A DNA stretch of 64,000 nucleotides, from assembly GCA_947652605.1 (NCBI GenBank), contig OX393579.1, positions 21,597,674-21,661,673 of the forward strand, read 5' to 3'. Both the position numbers and the translations under genes were made by a program. Shown here in pieces: positions 1 to 11,173 of this stretch (position 1 is its first letter; every line of letters begins with the position of its first letter). The stretch is from Elmis aenea. Its lineage: Eukaryota; Arthropoda; Insecta; Coleoptera; Elmidae. Under the pieces are notes generated by a model. It saw only the letters and a program-made list of their open reading frames with translations. It searched no databases and was not told the origin of the DNA.

Positions 1-475
1 CTGTGTAAAGTGTACAAATATGATTATAAGGCATACATGAAACTATATTTGTATTGATTTTGTGTTAAAATAAGCTAAAAATAACGTAAATCTTATAACA
101 TACCCAAACTCACAACTGTCATTTTTTGCCGTCTTGAACTACCATTTTCACCTTTCTTGCCTTTCTGAGTCGTAAGGTGGACTCATTTAGATCTATAAGG
201 ATCAGATCAGTTTCAGTTGGAATTAAAATTTTAATTTTATGCGACCGTAAATTTATTTTTTTAACAAATAACTTGTAATTTGAGAGTTGTTGTTAATAAT
301 GCTGGTTGATTAACCTTACTCGACTCTCTTGAATTTCTTTGAAAAAACACACTCATAAAACGTCATTTTCACAGACGTCATTTAATAAAATGAGGTTAAT
401 TAGAACATCACGAAGATAATCACAATATATTTATGGCGAACGAAATTTGGTGGCCACATTAGTTTAAAAATTAAA
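1..475 (+). repeat. Left terminal inverted repeat of the 8.6 kb transposon
   Basis: Bases 1-250 pair nearly perfectly with 8618-8370, including an AGATCTATAAGGATCAG stretch near 189. Inward the match becomes gapped: 360-475, with the CGCCATAAATATATTGTG and GGCCACCAAAT motifs read on the minus strand, pairs with 7608-7760 of the right arm. Confidence 0.85.
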
Positions 476-477
476 TA

Positions 478-835
478 GTGTACAGCTGCACATCATCTTA
501 TTCCAAATTTGTTTTATTGTAGCATTCCCCATTAATCTGCGTTAAAAACAAACCCTAACCAACCTCTAAGCTGACCCTCTGACCTCTGACGAAAGTAAAC
601 AGAATGCCGAAGGAATAATAAGATCTATAAGGATTAGATTAGTTTCAGTAGGAACTAATATTTCAATTAAGCGACCATAATTTTTTTTTTCATTAACTTG
701 AATTTTGGTAGTGGCAGTTAATAAGGTTGATTAACATTATTCGATTATCACGATAACTAAATTAAGATCTAACACATCAGTTTTTGCCCAATAACCAACT
801 GTGAACTTATATCTTCGCAATAAAATAAAAAAATG
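478..835. repeat. Rearranged arm segment: inverted satellite monomer plus a second copy of the inner TIR
   Basis: Bases 478-615 are one monomer of the downstream satellite in inverted orientation (on the minus strand: GGCATTCTGTTTACTTTCGT, then a GGTTAG motif, then ATGGGGAA). Bases 620-835 repeat the inner TIR in direct orientation: AGATCTATAAGGATTAGATTA matches 189 onward, and GCCCAATAACCAACTGTG near 787 pairs with 8269-8290 of the right arm. The left arm has therefore been duplicated and partly inverted on itself. Confidence 0.7.
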
Positions 836-899
836 TAGTTACAATAAATAATTTTCAGTCAAAATGTGGGCAATTAAGGAAAAGCAGTAACTACAATAT

Positions 900-3650
900 G
901 TTATTTGGTAATGGGCAACACAATTTCATAGGCGGTGTGTTTACTTCCGTCAGAGGCTCAGGTTAGAGGTCGGTAAAAGATTTTTTTAAAGCTGAACAAT
1001 GGGGAACGCTAAAATAAAACCAGTTAAGAATAAAATGACATGCGCAACACTATTTTATTAACGTTCTGTTTATTTTCGTCAGAGGATAAGGTTAGAGGTT
1101 GGTAAAAGTTTTTTTTTTAAAGCTGAATAAAGGGGAACACTAAAACGAAACAAGTTACGAATAAGATGACGTGCGCAACACTATTCCATCGACATTCTGT
1201 TTATTTTCGTCAGAGGGTCAGGTTAGAGGTCATTAAAAGTTATTTTTTTAAAAGTTAAATAATGGGGAACTTTAAAGTAAATCAAGTTTTAAATAAAATG
1301 ACGTGCGCAACACTATTCCATCGATATTCTTTTTATTTTCATCAGACGGTCAGGTTAGAGGTCGGTAAGAGTTTTTTTTTAAAGCTGAATAATGGGGAAC
1401 GCTAAAATTAGATGACGTGCAGCTGTGCGCAACACTATTCCATTGGCATTCTGTTTACTTTCTTCAGAGGGTCACGTTAGAGGTTGGTAAGAGTTTTTTA
1501 TTTTGAAGCTGAATAATGAGGAACGCTAAAATAAGATAACGTACAGCTGTGCGCAACACTATTTCATCGGCATTCTGTTTACTGTCATCAGGGGGTCAGG
1601 TTAGAGGTCTGTAAGAGTTTTTTTTTTTAAGCTGAATAATGGGGAACACTAATATAGGATGACGTGCAACTGTGCGCAACACCATTCCATCGAAATTCTG
1701 TTTACTTTCATCAGGGGTCAGGTTAGAGGTCGGTGAGTTTTTTTTAAAGTTGAATAATGGGGAACGCTAAAACAAGATGACGTGCAGCTGTGCGCAATAC
1801 TATTTCATCGGCATTCTGTTTACTGTCATCAGGGGGTCAGGTTAGAGGTCTGTAAGAGTTTTTTTTTTAAAGCTGAATAATGGGGAACACTAATATAGGA
1901 TGACGTGCAACTGTGCGCAACACCATTCCATCGAAATTCTGTTTACTTTCATCAGAAGCTCAGGTTAGAGGTCGGTGAGTTTTTTTTAAAGCTGAATAAT
2001 GGGGAACGCTAAAACAAGATGACATGCAGCTGTGCGCTATACTATTCCATCGGAATTATGTTTACTTTCTTTAGAGGGTCAGGTTAGAGGTCTGTAAGAG
2101 TTTTTTTTTAAAGCTGAATAATGGGGAACGCTAAAATAAGATGACGTACAGCTGTGCGCAACATTATTTCATCGGCATTCTGTTTACTGTCATCAGGGGG
2201 TCAGGTTAGAGGTCTGTAAGAGTTTTTTTTTTAAAGCTGAATAATAGGGAACACTAATATAGGATGACGTGCAACTGTGCGCAACACCATTCCATCGAAA
2301 TTCTGTTTACTTTCATCAGGGGTCAGGTTAGAGGTCGGTGAGTTTTTTTTAAAGCTGAATAATGGGGAACGCTAAAACAAGATGACGTACAGCTGTGCGC
2401 AACACTATTTCATCGGCATTCTGTTTACTGTCATCAGGGGGTCAGGTTAGAGGTCTGTAAGAGTTTTTTTTTTAAAGCTGAATAATGGGGAACACTAATA
2501 TAGGATGACGTGCAACTCTGCGCAACTCCATTCCATCGAAATTCTGTTTACTTTCATCAGAAGGTCAGGTTAGAGGTCGGTGAGTTTTTTTTAAAGCTGA
2601 ATAATGGGGAACGCTAAAACAAGATGACGTGCAGCTGTGCGCAATACTATTCCATCGGAATTATGTTTACTTTCTTTAGAGGGTCAGGTTAGAGGTCCGT
2701 AAGAGTTTTTTTTTCAAGCTGAATAATGGGGAACGCTAAAATAAGATGACGTGCAGCTGTGCGCAACACCATTCCATATTCTGTTTACTTTCATCAGAGG
2801 GGTAGGTTAGAGGTCGGTAAGAGTTTTGTTTTTAAAGCTGAATAATGGGGAACGCTAAAATTAGATGACGTGCAGCTGTGCGCAACACTATTTCATTGGC
2901 ATTCTGTTTACTTTCTTTAGAGGGTCAGGTTAGAGGTTGGTAAGATTTTTTTTTTTTGAAGCTGAATAATGGGGAACGCTAAAATAAGATAACGTACAGC
3001 TGTGCGCAACACTATTTCATCGGCATTCTGTTTACTGTCATCAGGGGGTCAGGTTAGAGGTCTGTAAGAGTTTTTTTTTTAAAGCTGAATAATGGGGAAC
3101 ACTAATATAGGATGACGTGCAACTGTGCGCAACACCATTCCATGGAAATTCTGTTTACTTTCATCAGAAGGTCAGGTTAGAGGTCGGTGAGTTTTTTTTA
3201 AAGCTGAATAATGGGGAACGCTAAAACAAGATGACGTGCAGCTGTGCGCAATACTATTTCATCGGCATTCTGTTTACTGTCATCAGGGGGTCAGGTTAGA
3301 GGTCTGTAAGAGTTTTTTTTTTAAAGCTGAATAATGAGGAACGCTAAAATAAGATTACGTGCCGCTGTGCGCAACACTATTCCATCGGCAATCTGTTTAC
3401 TTTCATCAGAGGGTCAGGTTAGAGGTCGGTTAAAGTTGTTTTTAAAGCTGAATAATGGGGAACGCTAAAATAAGATGACGTGCAGCTTTGTGCACAACTT
3501 TTCCATCGGCATTTTGTTTACTTTTTTCAAAGGGTCTGGTTAGAGTTTTTTTTTTTTAAAGCTGAATAATAGGGAACGCTAAAATAAAACCACTTCGGAA
3601 TAAGATGACGAGCAGCGCTTGCACAATACTATTTTATAGGCATTTTGGAG
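900..3650 (+). repeat. Satellite array of 22 units with a 605 bp higher-order period
   Basis: The motif GGTTAGAG (one copy reads CGTTAGAG) occurs at about 961, 1090, 1221, 1353, 1475, 1599, 1721, 1840, 1963, 2082, 2204, 2326, 2444, 2568, 2688, 2805, 2928, 3052, 3174, 3294, 3418 and 3538, so the unit is 117-132 bp. Each unit also carries GATGACGTGCAGCTGTGCGC, a CATTCTGTTTACT motif, a poly-T run and GCTGAATAATGGGGAAC. Variant types recur every five units, giving a 601-608 bp higher-order period from about 1560 to 3200. The edge units are more diverged than the middle ones, as expected for unequal exchange. Confidence 0.93.
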
Positions 3651-4064
3651 TATGTTTGCAGATATGCGAATTGTTTAGAATCCAAACATTAGATGTTTTT
3701 AATTTGATTGAGTTATATGAAAAATTGTAGGTTTTTGCCGATACTTTTTTTTTGTCTTCTGGTGTTGGTTAGCTTAGTTTATTATAGACTAATGTAAATT
3801 TTATTAAACGAAAATTTTCATTTCTAATTTTATTTATTTTAAGATTGTTTGCTCGGACAAATCTAATTTTTAGTTCTCTATGAAATTAATGTTATTAAAT
3901 TTTATAATTTTTTAAACTATTATTGTGCAAAAGACTTTAATATAATATTATTTAATACCTAAAGAAAAAATTATATATTATGTAAATAAATATTTTAATA
4001 CCATATATACATTATCATATTTTATACATTTTACAAAATATTTTATACATTATTTTAATACATA
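3651..4064. other. AT-rich spacer in the transposon, nothing recognised
   Basis: Very AT-rich single-copy-looking sequence between the satellite array and the nested palindrome. No open frame or repeat was seen apart from runs of TATTTTATACATT-like words. Confidence 0.5.
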
Positions 4065-5581
4065 CAGGGTGTCCCAGTTAACTTGAACAGCATGGGGATC
4101 TCGTAAACGGTAAGAGATACAGAGTTGGTTAAATGGGTCAAAATGATCTATGATTCAAGAGCAACTATTCTATGAAAAAAAAACTTGAAAAAAATTTACA
4201 GTTTTTGGGCTATTCGTAAAAAACAAAAAAATGACGTTTTCGATTTTTGCTTATAACTTGCTTATTTAAAATCATACCCAAAATATTTTTCGACATTATT
4301 GGGACACTTTTTTGCGTAGAATTGAAATTAGTTAATAAATTTTACCTATCTTCATTTGTTTTTGTTATTTTAACATCAACTTTCTTATTTTAAATACGGG
4401 TCGTAGTTGGCTATGACACCATTAAAAAGAGATTTTTTTTCTCGTTTCATTGATGTATGGGTTGTTAGGTTTATTTTTAAAAATAAGCAAGTTATAGCAA
4501 TATTATTGTATTTGTTAAGTTTAATCAAAGTGGCCATTGGAAAACAAAACAAAACATCACGTAAATAAACTAGCTGTACTTAATTAAACACAAATAAACC
4601 TAAATAATTTAAGATATTTTTCAAATTACATAATAATTTATGTTTTTCCAATTACTATTACTATTGAATCTAAATTATAACATGCGTTCAAAGTGCAGCC
4701 CACTCTCCATGAGCAATGCAAATTTGAGATCTGCACTTTGTAGATAACAATTATTTCTTATGCATATTACTTTCTGCTTGATAAAATGTTCTTAAAACAG
4801 CTAATCATAAAAAGACAGCTGAACACAATTACAAAATTAAGATTGGATAGTTTAACAAAAGTTTATCAAATAAAAAGAAATATCGTTAGAAAAACATTAT
4901 TACCTACAATGTGCAGATCTCAAATTTGTATTGCACATGGAGAGTGAGCTACACTTTGAACGCATGTTATAATTTAGATTCAATAGTGACAGTAATTGGA
5001 AAAACATAAATTATTATGTAATTTGAAAAATTCTTAAATTATTTAGGTTTATTTGTGTTTAATTAAGTTCAGCTAGTTTATTTATGTGATGTTTTGTTTT
5101 GTTTTCCAATGGCGGCTTTGATTAAACTTAACAAATACAATAATATTGCTATAACTTGCTTATTTTTAAAAATAAACCTAACAACCCATACATCAATGAA
5201 ACGAGAAAAAAAATCTCTTTTTAATGAAGTCATAGCCAACTACGACCCGTATTTAAAATAAGAAAGTTGATGTTAAAATAACAAAAACAAATGAAGATAG
5301 GTAAAATTTATTAACTAATTTCAATTCTACGCAAAAAAGTGTCCTAATAATGTCGAAAAATATTTTGGGTATGATTTTAAATAAGCAAGTTATAAGCAAA
5401 AATCGAAAACGTCATTTTTTTGTTTTTTACGAATAGCCCAAAACCTGTAAATTTTTTTCAAGTTTTTTTTTCATAGAATAGTTGCTCTTGAATCATAGAT
5501 CATTTTGACCCATTTAGCCAACTCTGTATCTCTTACCGTTTACGAGATCCCCATGCTGTTCAAGTTAACTGGGACACCCTG
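4065..5581. mobile_element. Palindromic CAGGGTG element (1517 bp), nested in the large transposon
   Basis: The element starts CAGGGTGTCCCAGTTAAC and ends with its reverse complement, flanked by TA on both sides (4063-4064 and 5582-5583), the target duplication expected of Tc1/mariner-like transposition. The arms are about 750 bp and nearly identical, meeting near 4800. The arms carry ATCTCG at bases 34-39 and a TAGTTGGCTATGAC core at 4404-4417 and, inverted, at 5229-5242, each about 340 bp from its end. No coding sequence is visible, so it is non-autonomous. Confidence 0.9.
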
Positions 5582-5828
5582 TATTTATATTAATAAAGGT
5601 TTTTTTGTTTGCTATTAGCTAACAATAATAGTTAATTAGAGGAGAAATCAATTTAACCACATCCAAAACGAATGGTAAAAAGTAATTTCAGTGAGGTAGC
5701 TTAACTTAACAGTAATTAGTTTTATGGCTTAATTAATTTTAATACATATACAACTATAATTAAAACTAAAAGCTAATATAGTTTTAACAAATATTGCAAA
5801 ATCAACAATTAAAACAGTATTAAATATC

Positions 5829-6484
5829 ATGAGGTGTTTAAAAATAACATAGTTGCTGAAGAGTTTTTAATTGCATATTCATTATTACTAAGAACAAAAA
5901 CATTTGTGAATTGTAACGCAGAGATTATCCGAGATGACCAACTGTGGAGATGTCGAGCTGTCATAAATAGACAAAAAAAATGTGCGAAAGTATGTAAATA
6001 TAATGTGTTTTTAAAAAACTTGGTTTTCTGGAACAAATTTGCCTTTGCACAAATTATCGTGCTAAAAAATTGAAGCATCGACGTAGTACGTCATGAGTTA
6101 GGTAGTTTATCATTTAAAATGACCGTTAATTGAAACAGTTCATACACCAGTGGAAATATATTGAAAGCAAATTTGAAAAACGAAAAATCTATCGTGTACA
6201 TAATGTAGGAAGCTGAAGGATATTTGGTAGCATCAAAAACGATAGGGAAAAATCTTTCTAGTTTAGTATTGCACAACGCGATTCTAGAACACTTTTTGGT
6301 ATAATTAAAGAGTGGGTTTTGTCTTACACATAAATAATGACAAATTGCTCGAAAGCATAAGACAACTCTGGTAAAGACAGTTATGAACATTTAACTGTAA
6401 ACCATTCGATATCATATGTAAACGAAAAAAACTGGCATACATACAAATGCCATTGAATCTACATTACAACAAAAGGAAAACAAA
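5829..6484 (+). pseudogene. Decayed inverted copy of the Merlin-like transposase
   Basis: Plus-strand reading shows, in order, counterparts of nearly the whole minus-strand transposase: the N-terminus (AEEFL... , CNAEIIRDDQLWRCRA zinc-ribbon half), then VRHELG, then EIDESKFGKRK-like, SGKIFL-like, GIIKEWVL and YEHLTVNHSISYVN segments, ending in NAIES and the YNKRK-like tail. Several stops and frame changes interrupt it (for example TGA after about 6071). It lies in opposite orientation to the intact gene, about 30 bp from its 3' end, so the element holds an inverted duplication of its own gene. Not functional. Confidence 0.85.
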
Positions 6485-6512
6485 ATAACTTAGTTAACGT
6501 GAGTAAATGTAA

Positions 6513-7466
6513 CTAATCAGTATCACCTTCATCATCATCCTCAGAATTATCTTCGGAATCATTAAAAGGAGCCTCAAATTCCAGTTCACTCACGTGTTTT
6601 AAGTATTCTTCAAAAGGGTCACAATTATTACTTTTACACCATTTTAAGAACATGTAATGGGCAAGGTATCCCGGGTATTTTCTTTTCCTTCTGTTGTAAT
6701 GAGGCATGAATCTCTTTGCATGCCTCCAGGTAGATTCAATGGCATTTGTATGAGCGCCAGTTTCTTGATCCACAAATGATATGGAATGGTTTACAGTTAA
6801 ATGTTCATAACCTTCTTGACCAAGGTTGTCGTATGCTTTCCAGCAATCTGACATTATTAAAGTTCCAGGCAAAATCCACTCTTTAATTATTCCAACAAGT
6901 GTTCTTGAATCACGCGTTTCAACAGGAACTAGAAAGATTTTCCCACTATCTCTTTCGATGCCGCCAAATATCCACTGCCCTTCTACTCTATGGCCACGGT
7001 TGTACTTTCGTTTTCCAAATTTGCTTTCGTCTATTTCCACTATTTTGCCGGGTCCACCAATCTTTTGCGCACTATTGATGGCCCAATCTTCTAGCACTTG
7101 GTGTACGAAACTGTTCCAACTAACGGCTGTTCTAGATGATAAACCACCCAATTCATGACGCAGTACATCTAAGCTAAAATTCTTTAGCACCATGTATGTA
7201 ATAAGCATAACCTTGTGCAACGGCAAATGGCTTCCAGAAAACCAAGTTTTTTCAAATATACTAATACTGTAATTACATACTTTCGAACGTTTTTTTTCTT
7301 TCTTTATAATTGCACGACATCTCCACATCTTGTCATCTCTGACCATTTCCGCGTTACATTTTACACATTGTTTTGTTGCTGGTAATAACGAATTCGCCAT
7401 TAAAAACTCTTCAGCAGCTGCATTGTCTTTGAACACCTCATTAACTTTAATCATTGTCCATGCCAT
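6513..7466 (-). CDS. Merlin/IS1595 (ISXO2-like) transposase, intact reading frame
   Basis: A 317-residue DDE transposase that would cut and insert the surrounding element. Residues 34-64 look like a zinc ribbon (C34-x2-C37, C50, C64 with basic spacer). The catalytic domain follows: D146 in VEIDESKFGK, D207 in IMSDCWKAYD and E244 in HTNAIESTW, the arrangement of the IS1595/ISXO2 family, followed by the basic AKRFMPHYNRRKRK stretch. The last 20 residues are strongly acidic (DSEDNSEDDDEGDTD-like). The ATG at 7466 was chosen because it gives the zinc ribbon and an N-terminus matching the inverted copy. There are no introns and no stops, in contrast to nearly every other transposase in the window, so recent activity is possible. 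I did not see a second intact gene in the element. Confidence 0.92.
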   Translation of the reverse strand: MAWTMIKVNEVFKDNAAAEEFLMANSLLPATKQCVKCNAEMVRDDKMWRCRAIIKKEKKRSKVCNYSISIFEKTWFSGSHLPLHKVMLITYMVLKNFSLDVLRHELGGLSSRTAVSWNSFVHQVLEDWAINSAQKIGGPGKIVEIDESKFGKRKYNRGHRVEGQWIFGGIERDSGKIFLVPVETRDSRTLVGIIKEWILPGTLIMSDCWKAYDNLGQEGYEHLTVNHSISFVDQETGAHTNAIESTWRHAKRFMPHYNRRKRKYPGYLAHYMFLKWCKSNNCDPFEEYLKHVSELEFEAPFNDSEDNSEDDDEGDTD

Positions 7467-7607
7467 TTTTTAAAATTTAAAATACAACACAGTATGAAAC
7501 CTCAAAACAGCTTTTAGTTTACTAAACAAAAAACACCATGACAACCACACAACTTTTATTTTACAAAACATACTATCTTAATTCTAACCTGACGATTGAA
7601 ACAGTTT

Positions 7608-8618
7608 AATTAATAAACTAATCTGGCCACCAAATGTCTTTCGCCATAAATATATTGTGTTTTTATCTTCGTATGTGTTTGTGTGTTTGGGGGTATAAAA
7701 AGTTTAAAATGCCGCTTCAAGCGTTCTAATTAATCTAATTTTTGTAAATGACGCCTGTCAACATGACTGGTATCCCGTGTAAGGTGTCGTAGACACGACA
7801 GTAGGTAAAATGTACAGAGTATGTGACAAGTAGAATAAAGTTGTGTTAAATCACGTTTATGTATTATTTGTTAAAGTAAGATACATAACAACGACGTAAA
7901 CAGACGGCATTTCATTAAGAAAAATATACTCTAAACATACTTAAATTTATAAAAATTAGTTAAAGCAGCTTTCGAGAAAAATTTTCAAAACTTTTTAAAT
8001 AATTTCGTAGTTTTCAATTTTTTCGAAAAGTTATTGAAGGTTTTTTATAGACCTTAGCATAGACTACAATCCTACATGAACAAAATATTTTTATCTATTA
8101 AGGTTTGTATGTAATTTAGGATTACCGTTACAGCTTAAACACCTTGTATATTGGTTAATATATATTTAAAAAAATAAATAAACGCACGCACTTTGTAATA
8201 CAATCTCTCTATCGACAACTTATGTCAAAAATTTTCAATTTTAACGTCTGGAACATACACACACGCGCGTGCACACAGTTGATTATTGGGAAAAAACTGA
8301 AGTGATAGATGTTGCTTTAATGAACGTGATAATCGAATCATACAAGTTAAAAGTTAAAAAAATAAATTTAGGGTCGCTTAAAATTAAAATTTTAGTTCCA
8401 ACTGAAACTGATCTGATCCTTATAGATCTAAATGAGTCCACCTTACGACTCAGAAAGGTCAAGAAAGGTGAAAATGGTAGTTCAAGACGGCAAAAAATGA
8501 CAGTTGTGAGTTTGGGTATGTTATAAGATTTACGTTATTTTTAGCTTATTTTAACACAAAATCAATACAAATATAGTTTCATGTATGCCTTATAATCATA
8601 TTTGTACACTTTACACAG
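7608..8618 (-). repeat. Right terminal inverted repeat of the 8.6 kb transposon
   Basis: Bases 8370-8618 are the reverse complement of 1-250, and 7608-7760 of 360-475. Only a fragment of one satellite monomer is present here (near 7885-7920, GTAAACAGACGGCATT), so the array was expanded in the left arm only. The short open frame 8269-8526 lies in this repeat and is not considered a gene. Confidence 0.85.
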
Positions 8619-9560
8619 ACAATTTAGCCATCCAAACATGAGAAAATTCGAATTGAAAAACCTAACCTAACTGTCAAACGGAACTTTTATAATGAATTTT
8701 TACGCTAAGTAATTGAGAGCGCCAAATAATTTTAACAGATTTGAGCTCAGGACGTCCAGTTTTACTAGTCCACTTAATTTTATCAATTTCTGACAATGTC
8801 CGTTAAAGTAAACTTGTTCCCGTCTCGGCCAGCAAACCAGACGCGGCCAAAAAAGTTACACTTTTTGGCCTTGATACATAAATAACTATTTTAGGTGCTT
8901 TATTATTTTGAATGTAGCTATTATTTTAGATTTTTTTTACAACTTTCCATTTTTTGAAATAGTACCCTATTTTTTCTTAGGGACCGTCAAGTTGGCTTTG
9001 GAATAGTTAAATGTGTTTTTATTTTCTTCTTTCTAATGTTATATTACTTGATATATCTATTTTTATAAAAAAAGTCAAAATCAAGAAATATTGTACTTAT
9101 TTTATTTATCACTTATCAAGCTATCTATGGAAAACGAAACAATAAGCAACCAATGAAATGTCAAATGACAGTATCATTTATTAGAATTTCATATTGTTGT
9201 GTAATTTGACAGTCTTTGTAATAATTTTGTTATCATATAATTATGGCTACATTTACAAATAATGAAAAATTTTATGTCGAGACACATTCTTTGCCACAAA
9301 AACTGTGTAGGAACAGCAAATTCTAATTTTTTAACAATCCGTTTTGAATTCCTGTTTGATTTTAAAAGGAACCCCTATTCTTTTAAATTTAGTTCCAAAC
9401 TTCTGTACAACCTAAGCAAAATCGTTCAGAACCTGTCTGAATCTTTAGTAAAAAACGAATATGGTAACTAACTTGTTTGGGTGTATTGCTCTTCAAAAAA
9501 CACTTCTGTCCTCAAAATAAGAAGAAAAGATTGCAATTGCCGTTAAGTCACCGAGATTGA
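8619..9560. other. Flank and weak 5' part of a dead Tc1-like element
   Basis: No clear feature to about 9240. From ATG 9243 a plus-strand reading begins that may be the degraded N-terminus of the Tc1-like transposase whose C-terminal half is recognisable after 9560, but I cannot align it to the family by eye. No left terminal repeat was found. Confidence 0.35.
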
Positions 9561-9935
9561 ACAACAGCATATTTTAAGAAAGTGATTTGTAACAATGACT
9601 CCAAATTCAAAATATTAGAATCAGAAAGGAGAATTTATGTTTGTCGTAAAGGCAAAAAATGTTGCCTAACTGTGCGGTGTCAATGGCGAGCAAAAGGTCT
9701 CATGATCTGGCCACCACAATCTTCAAATCTGAATCCTATAAAGTTTGCATGAAAAGGAGAAAAGGTCCTCAAAATATGTCCTTCAAAAGAATAGCTTTTG
9801 ATCAAGTTCTTAGATGAGGAAAAAGGAGTATTTCACAAAAAACAATAAAAAAAATTAACTGACTGCATTCCGATTTGTAAAATATGTCAGTAAATGAAAA
9901 CACAGCTTTTTTGATGAAAAGTCAGTATAACGAAT
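9560..9935 (+). pseudogene. Dead Tc1-like transposase (C-terminal half)
   Basis: Plus-strand reading gives SKFKILESERRIYVCRKG near 9600-9660 and then WPPQSSNLNPIK near 9709-9745, which correspond to the ESKFxLFGSxxRVYVRRK and WPPQSPDLNPIE blocks of Tc1 transposases. A CIPxxCK-like segment near 9865 fits the conserved C-terminal region. Stops and frameshifts are frequent and the first catalytic Asp region is damaged. The likely right end of this element, ending ...CTTTTTACCGGCAGTG before TA, lies at about 11138-11171, beyond a later insertion (10033-11093). Confidence 0.75.
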
Positions 9936-10032
9936 ATTTTTGTATTCCTGCTCCATTATATTCCAATTTTAATGTCATTTGTATTTCAATTAAATATTAT
10001 GTATTCAAAGTATTCAGTAAATATTTCTTATA

Positions 10033-11093
10033 CAGGGTGTTTCTTAAGTATTGCAATAAAAATCGGGTGGTAATTCCTTATCAAAAGTTAAGGGGGGTCA
10101 TATGAAATGTTTTCTTTAGACGTCTCCTTCCGGAGTTACACTCCCCTTAAGGTGAACGGTAAAATTAGGTTTTTATTTTATTTCTCAAATTTGGATAAAT
10201 GTAGGAGAATAATATTTGATAGATGTTTTTGGCATTTTCAAAGGTTTCCCATAGTAATATTTTCAATCATCTCCCACCTTCACAGGGGGCTGAAAAGTGT
10301 GACTCCTGTTGGTTTTTTTATCATAAGTGTTTGGTGGTTTAAAATTTTGCAATTAAAAATTATTATTTTAAGAGCTTGTTTTGTTTAGAAACTTTTTTTA
10401 TTGTTTAGTTTTTCCTGACAAACCCACCGTTTTTGAGTAAAAAATAATATAAATAAGCATGCACCATTAAATTAATACTCCAATATATAATTCATGTTGG
10501 TGGTTACCATGGTTAGTTTATGTTCATATTGGGTAGAATTGACGGGCGTTTTAGCGTTGTCGCCGCGTCTTAAATGAATTACACGCGTCAGTTATTCTAC
10601 CCAATAGGAACTTAAACAAACCATGGCAACCACCAAAATGAATCGTTTGATGGTTCATGTTTACTTATTTTGATTTTTACTCAAAAACGGTAGGATTTTC
10701 AGGAAAAACTAAACAATAAAAAAAGTTTCTAAATAAATCAAACTTTCAAATCAAACTTTTCAAAAAATTAAGTTGCAAAATTTTAACCCAACAAAAAGTT
10801 CTGATAAAAAAACCAACAGGGGTCGCACTTTTCAGCCCCCTGTGAAGGTTGGAGATGATTGAAAATATTACTATGGGAAACCTTTTAATAAGTATAAAAC
10901 ATCTACCAAATATCATTCTCCTACATTTATCCAAACTTGAGAAATAAAATAAAAACCTAATTTTAACGCTACCCTTTAGGGGGGTGAAACTCCGAAAGCA
11001 GACGTCTAAGGAAAAAAAATTATGTGAAATACCCCCCTTAATTTTCGATAAAAAATCACCCGAATTTTTTTGCAATACCTAAGAAACACCCTG
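10033..11093. mobile_element. Palindromic CAGGGTG element (1061 bp) inserted in a Tc1-like element
   Basis: It starts CAGGGTGTTTCTTAAGTATT, ends with the inverted form, and is flanked by TATA/TA. The arms of about 450 bp meet near 10560 around a GC-richer centre with ACCATGGTTAG and its inverted partner. The open frames 10107-10388 (plus) and 10746-11075 (minus) are the same arm sequence read from either side and encode similar peptides only because the element is a palindrome. A one-armed relative lies at 28761. Confidence 0.88.
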
Positions 11094-11137
11094 TATATTT
11101 ACAAAATATGATTTGTGATTAACATTACTTATCTAGA

Positions 11138-11171
11138 AAAACCGAGGTGGTCTTGAACTTTTTACCGGCAG
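11138..11171. repeat. Tc1-like right terminal repeat
   Basis: AAACCGAGGTGGTCTTGAAC followed by a TTTACCGGCAGTG end and then TA is the classic look of a Tc1-family terminus. Just outside it begins sequence (ACATAAAAGG...) that recurs at about 12091, so the element inserted at the edge of the exon-module duplication. Confidence 0.7.
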
Positions 11172-11173
11172 TG

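Larger units (their letters stand above)
1..8618. mobile_element. Large palindromic Merlin/IS1595-like DNA transposon with satellite-bearing arm
   Basis: The first bases of the window (CTGTGTAAAGTGTAC...) recur as an exact reverse complement ending at 8618, and the inverted similarity continues inward with gaps to about 475 on the left and about 7608 on the right. Between the arms sit an intact-looking Merlin/IS1595-type transposase gene on the minus strand, a decayed inverted copy of it, a 22-unit tandem array and a nested palindromic element. The window starts inside or exactly at the left end, so the true left boundary and target duplication cannot be seen. Merlin elements known to me are usually small with short inverted repeats, so the size and complex arms are atypical. 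Assignment to Merlin rests on the transposase only. Confidence 0.8.

Noticed and set aside
900..3650. CRISPR-like array (regular repeats)
   Set aside because: The units are continuous tandem repeats without spacers, in a eukaryotic transposon.
8269..8526. 85-codon plus-strand frame
   Set aside because: Lies wholly in the right terminal inverted repeat and has no counterpart frame in the left repeat.
10107..11075. Two similar peptides on opposite strands (SLDVSFRSYTPL / SLDVCFRSFTPL)
   Set aside because: They come from the two arms of one palindromic non-coding element.
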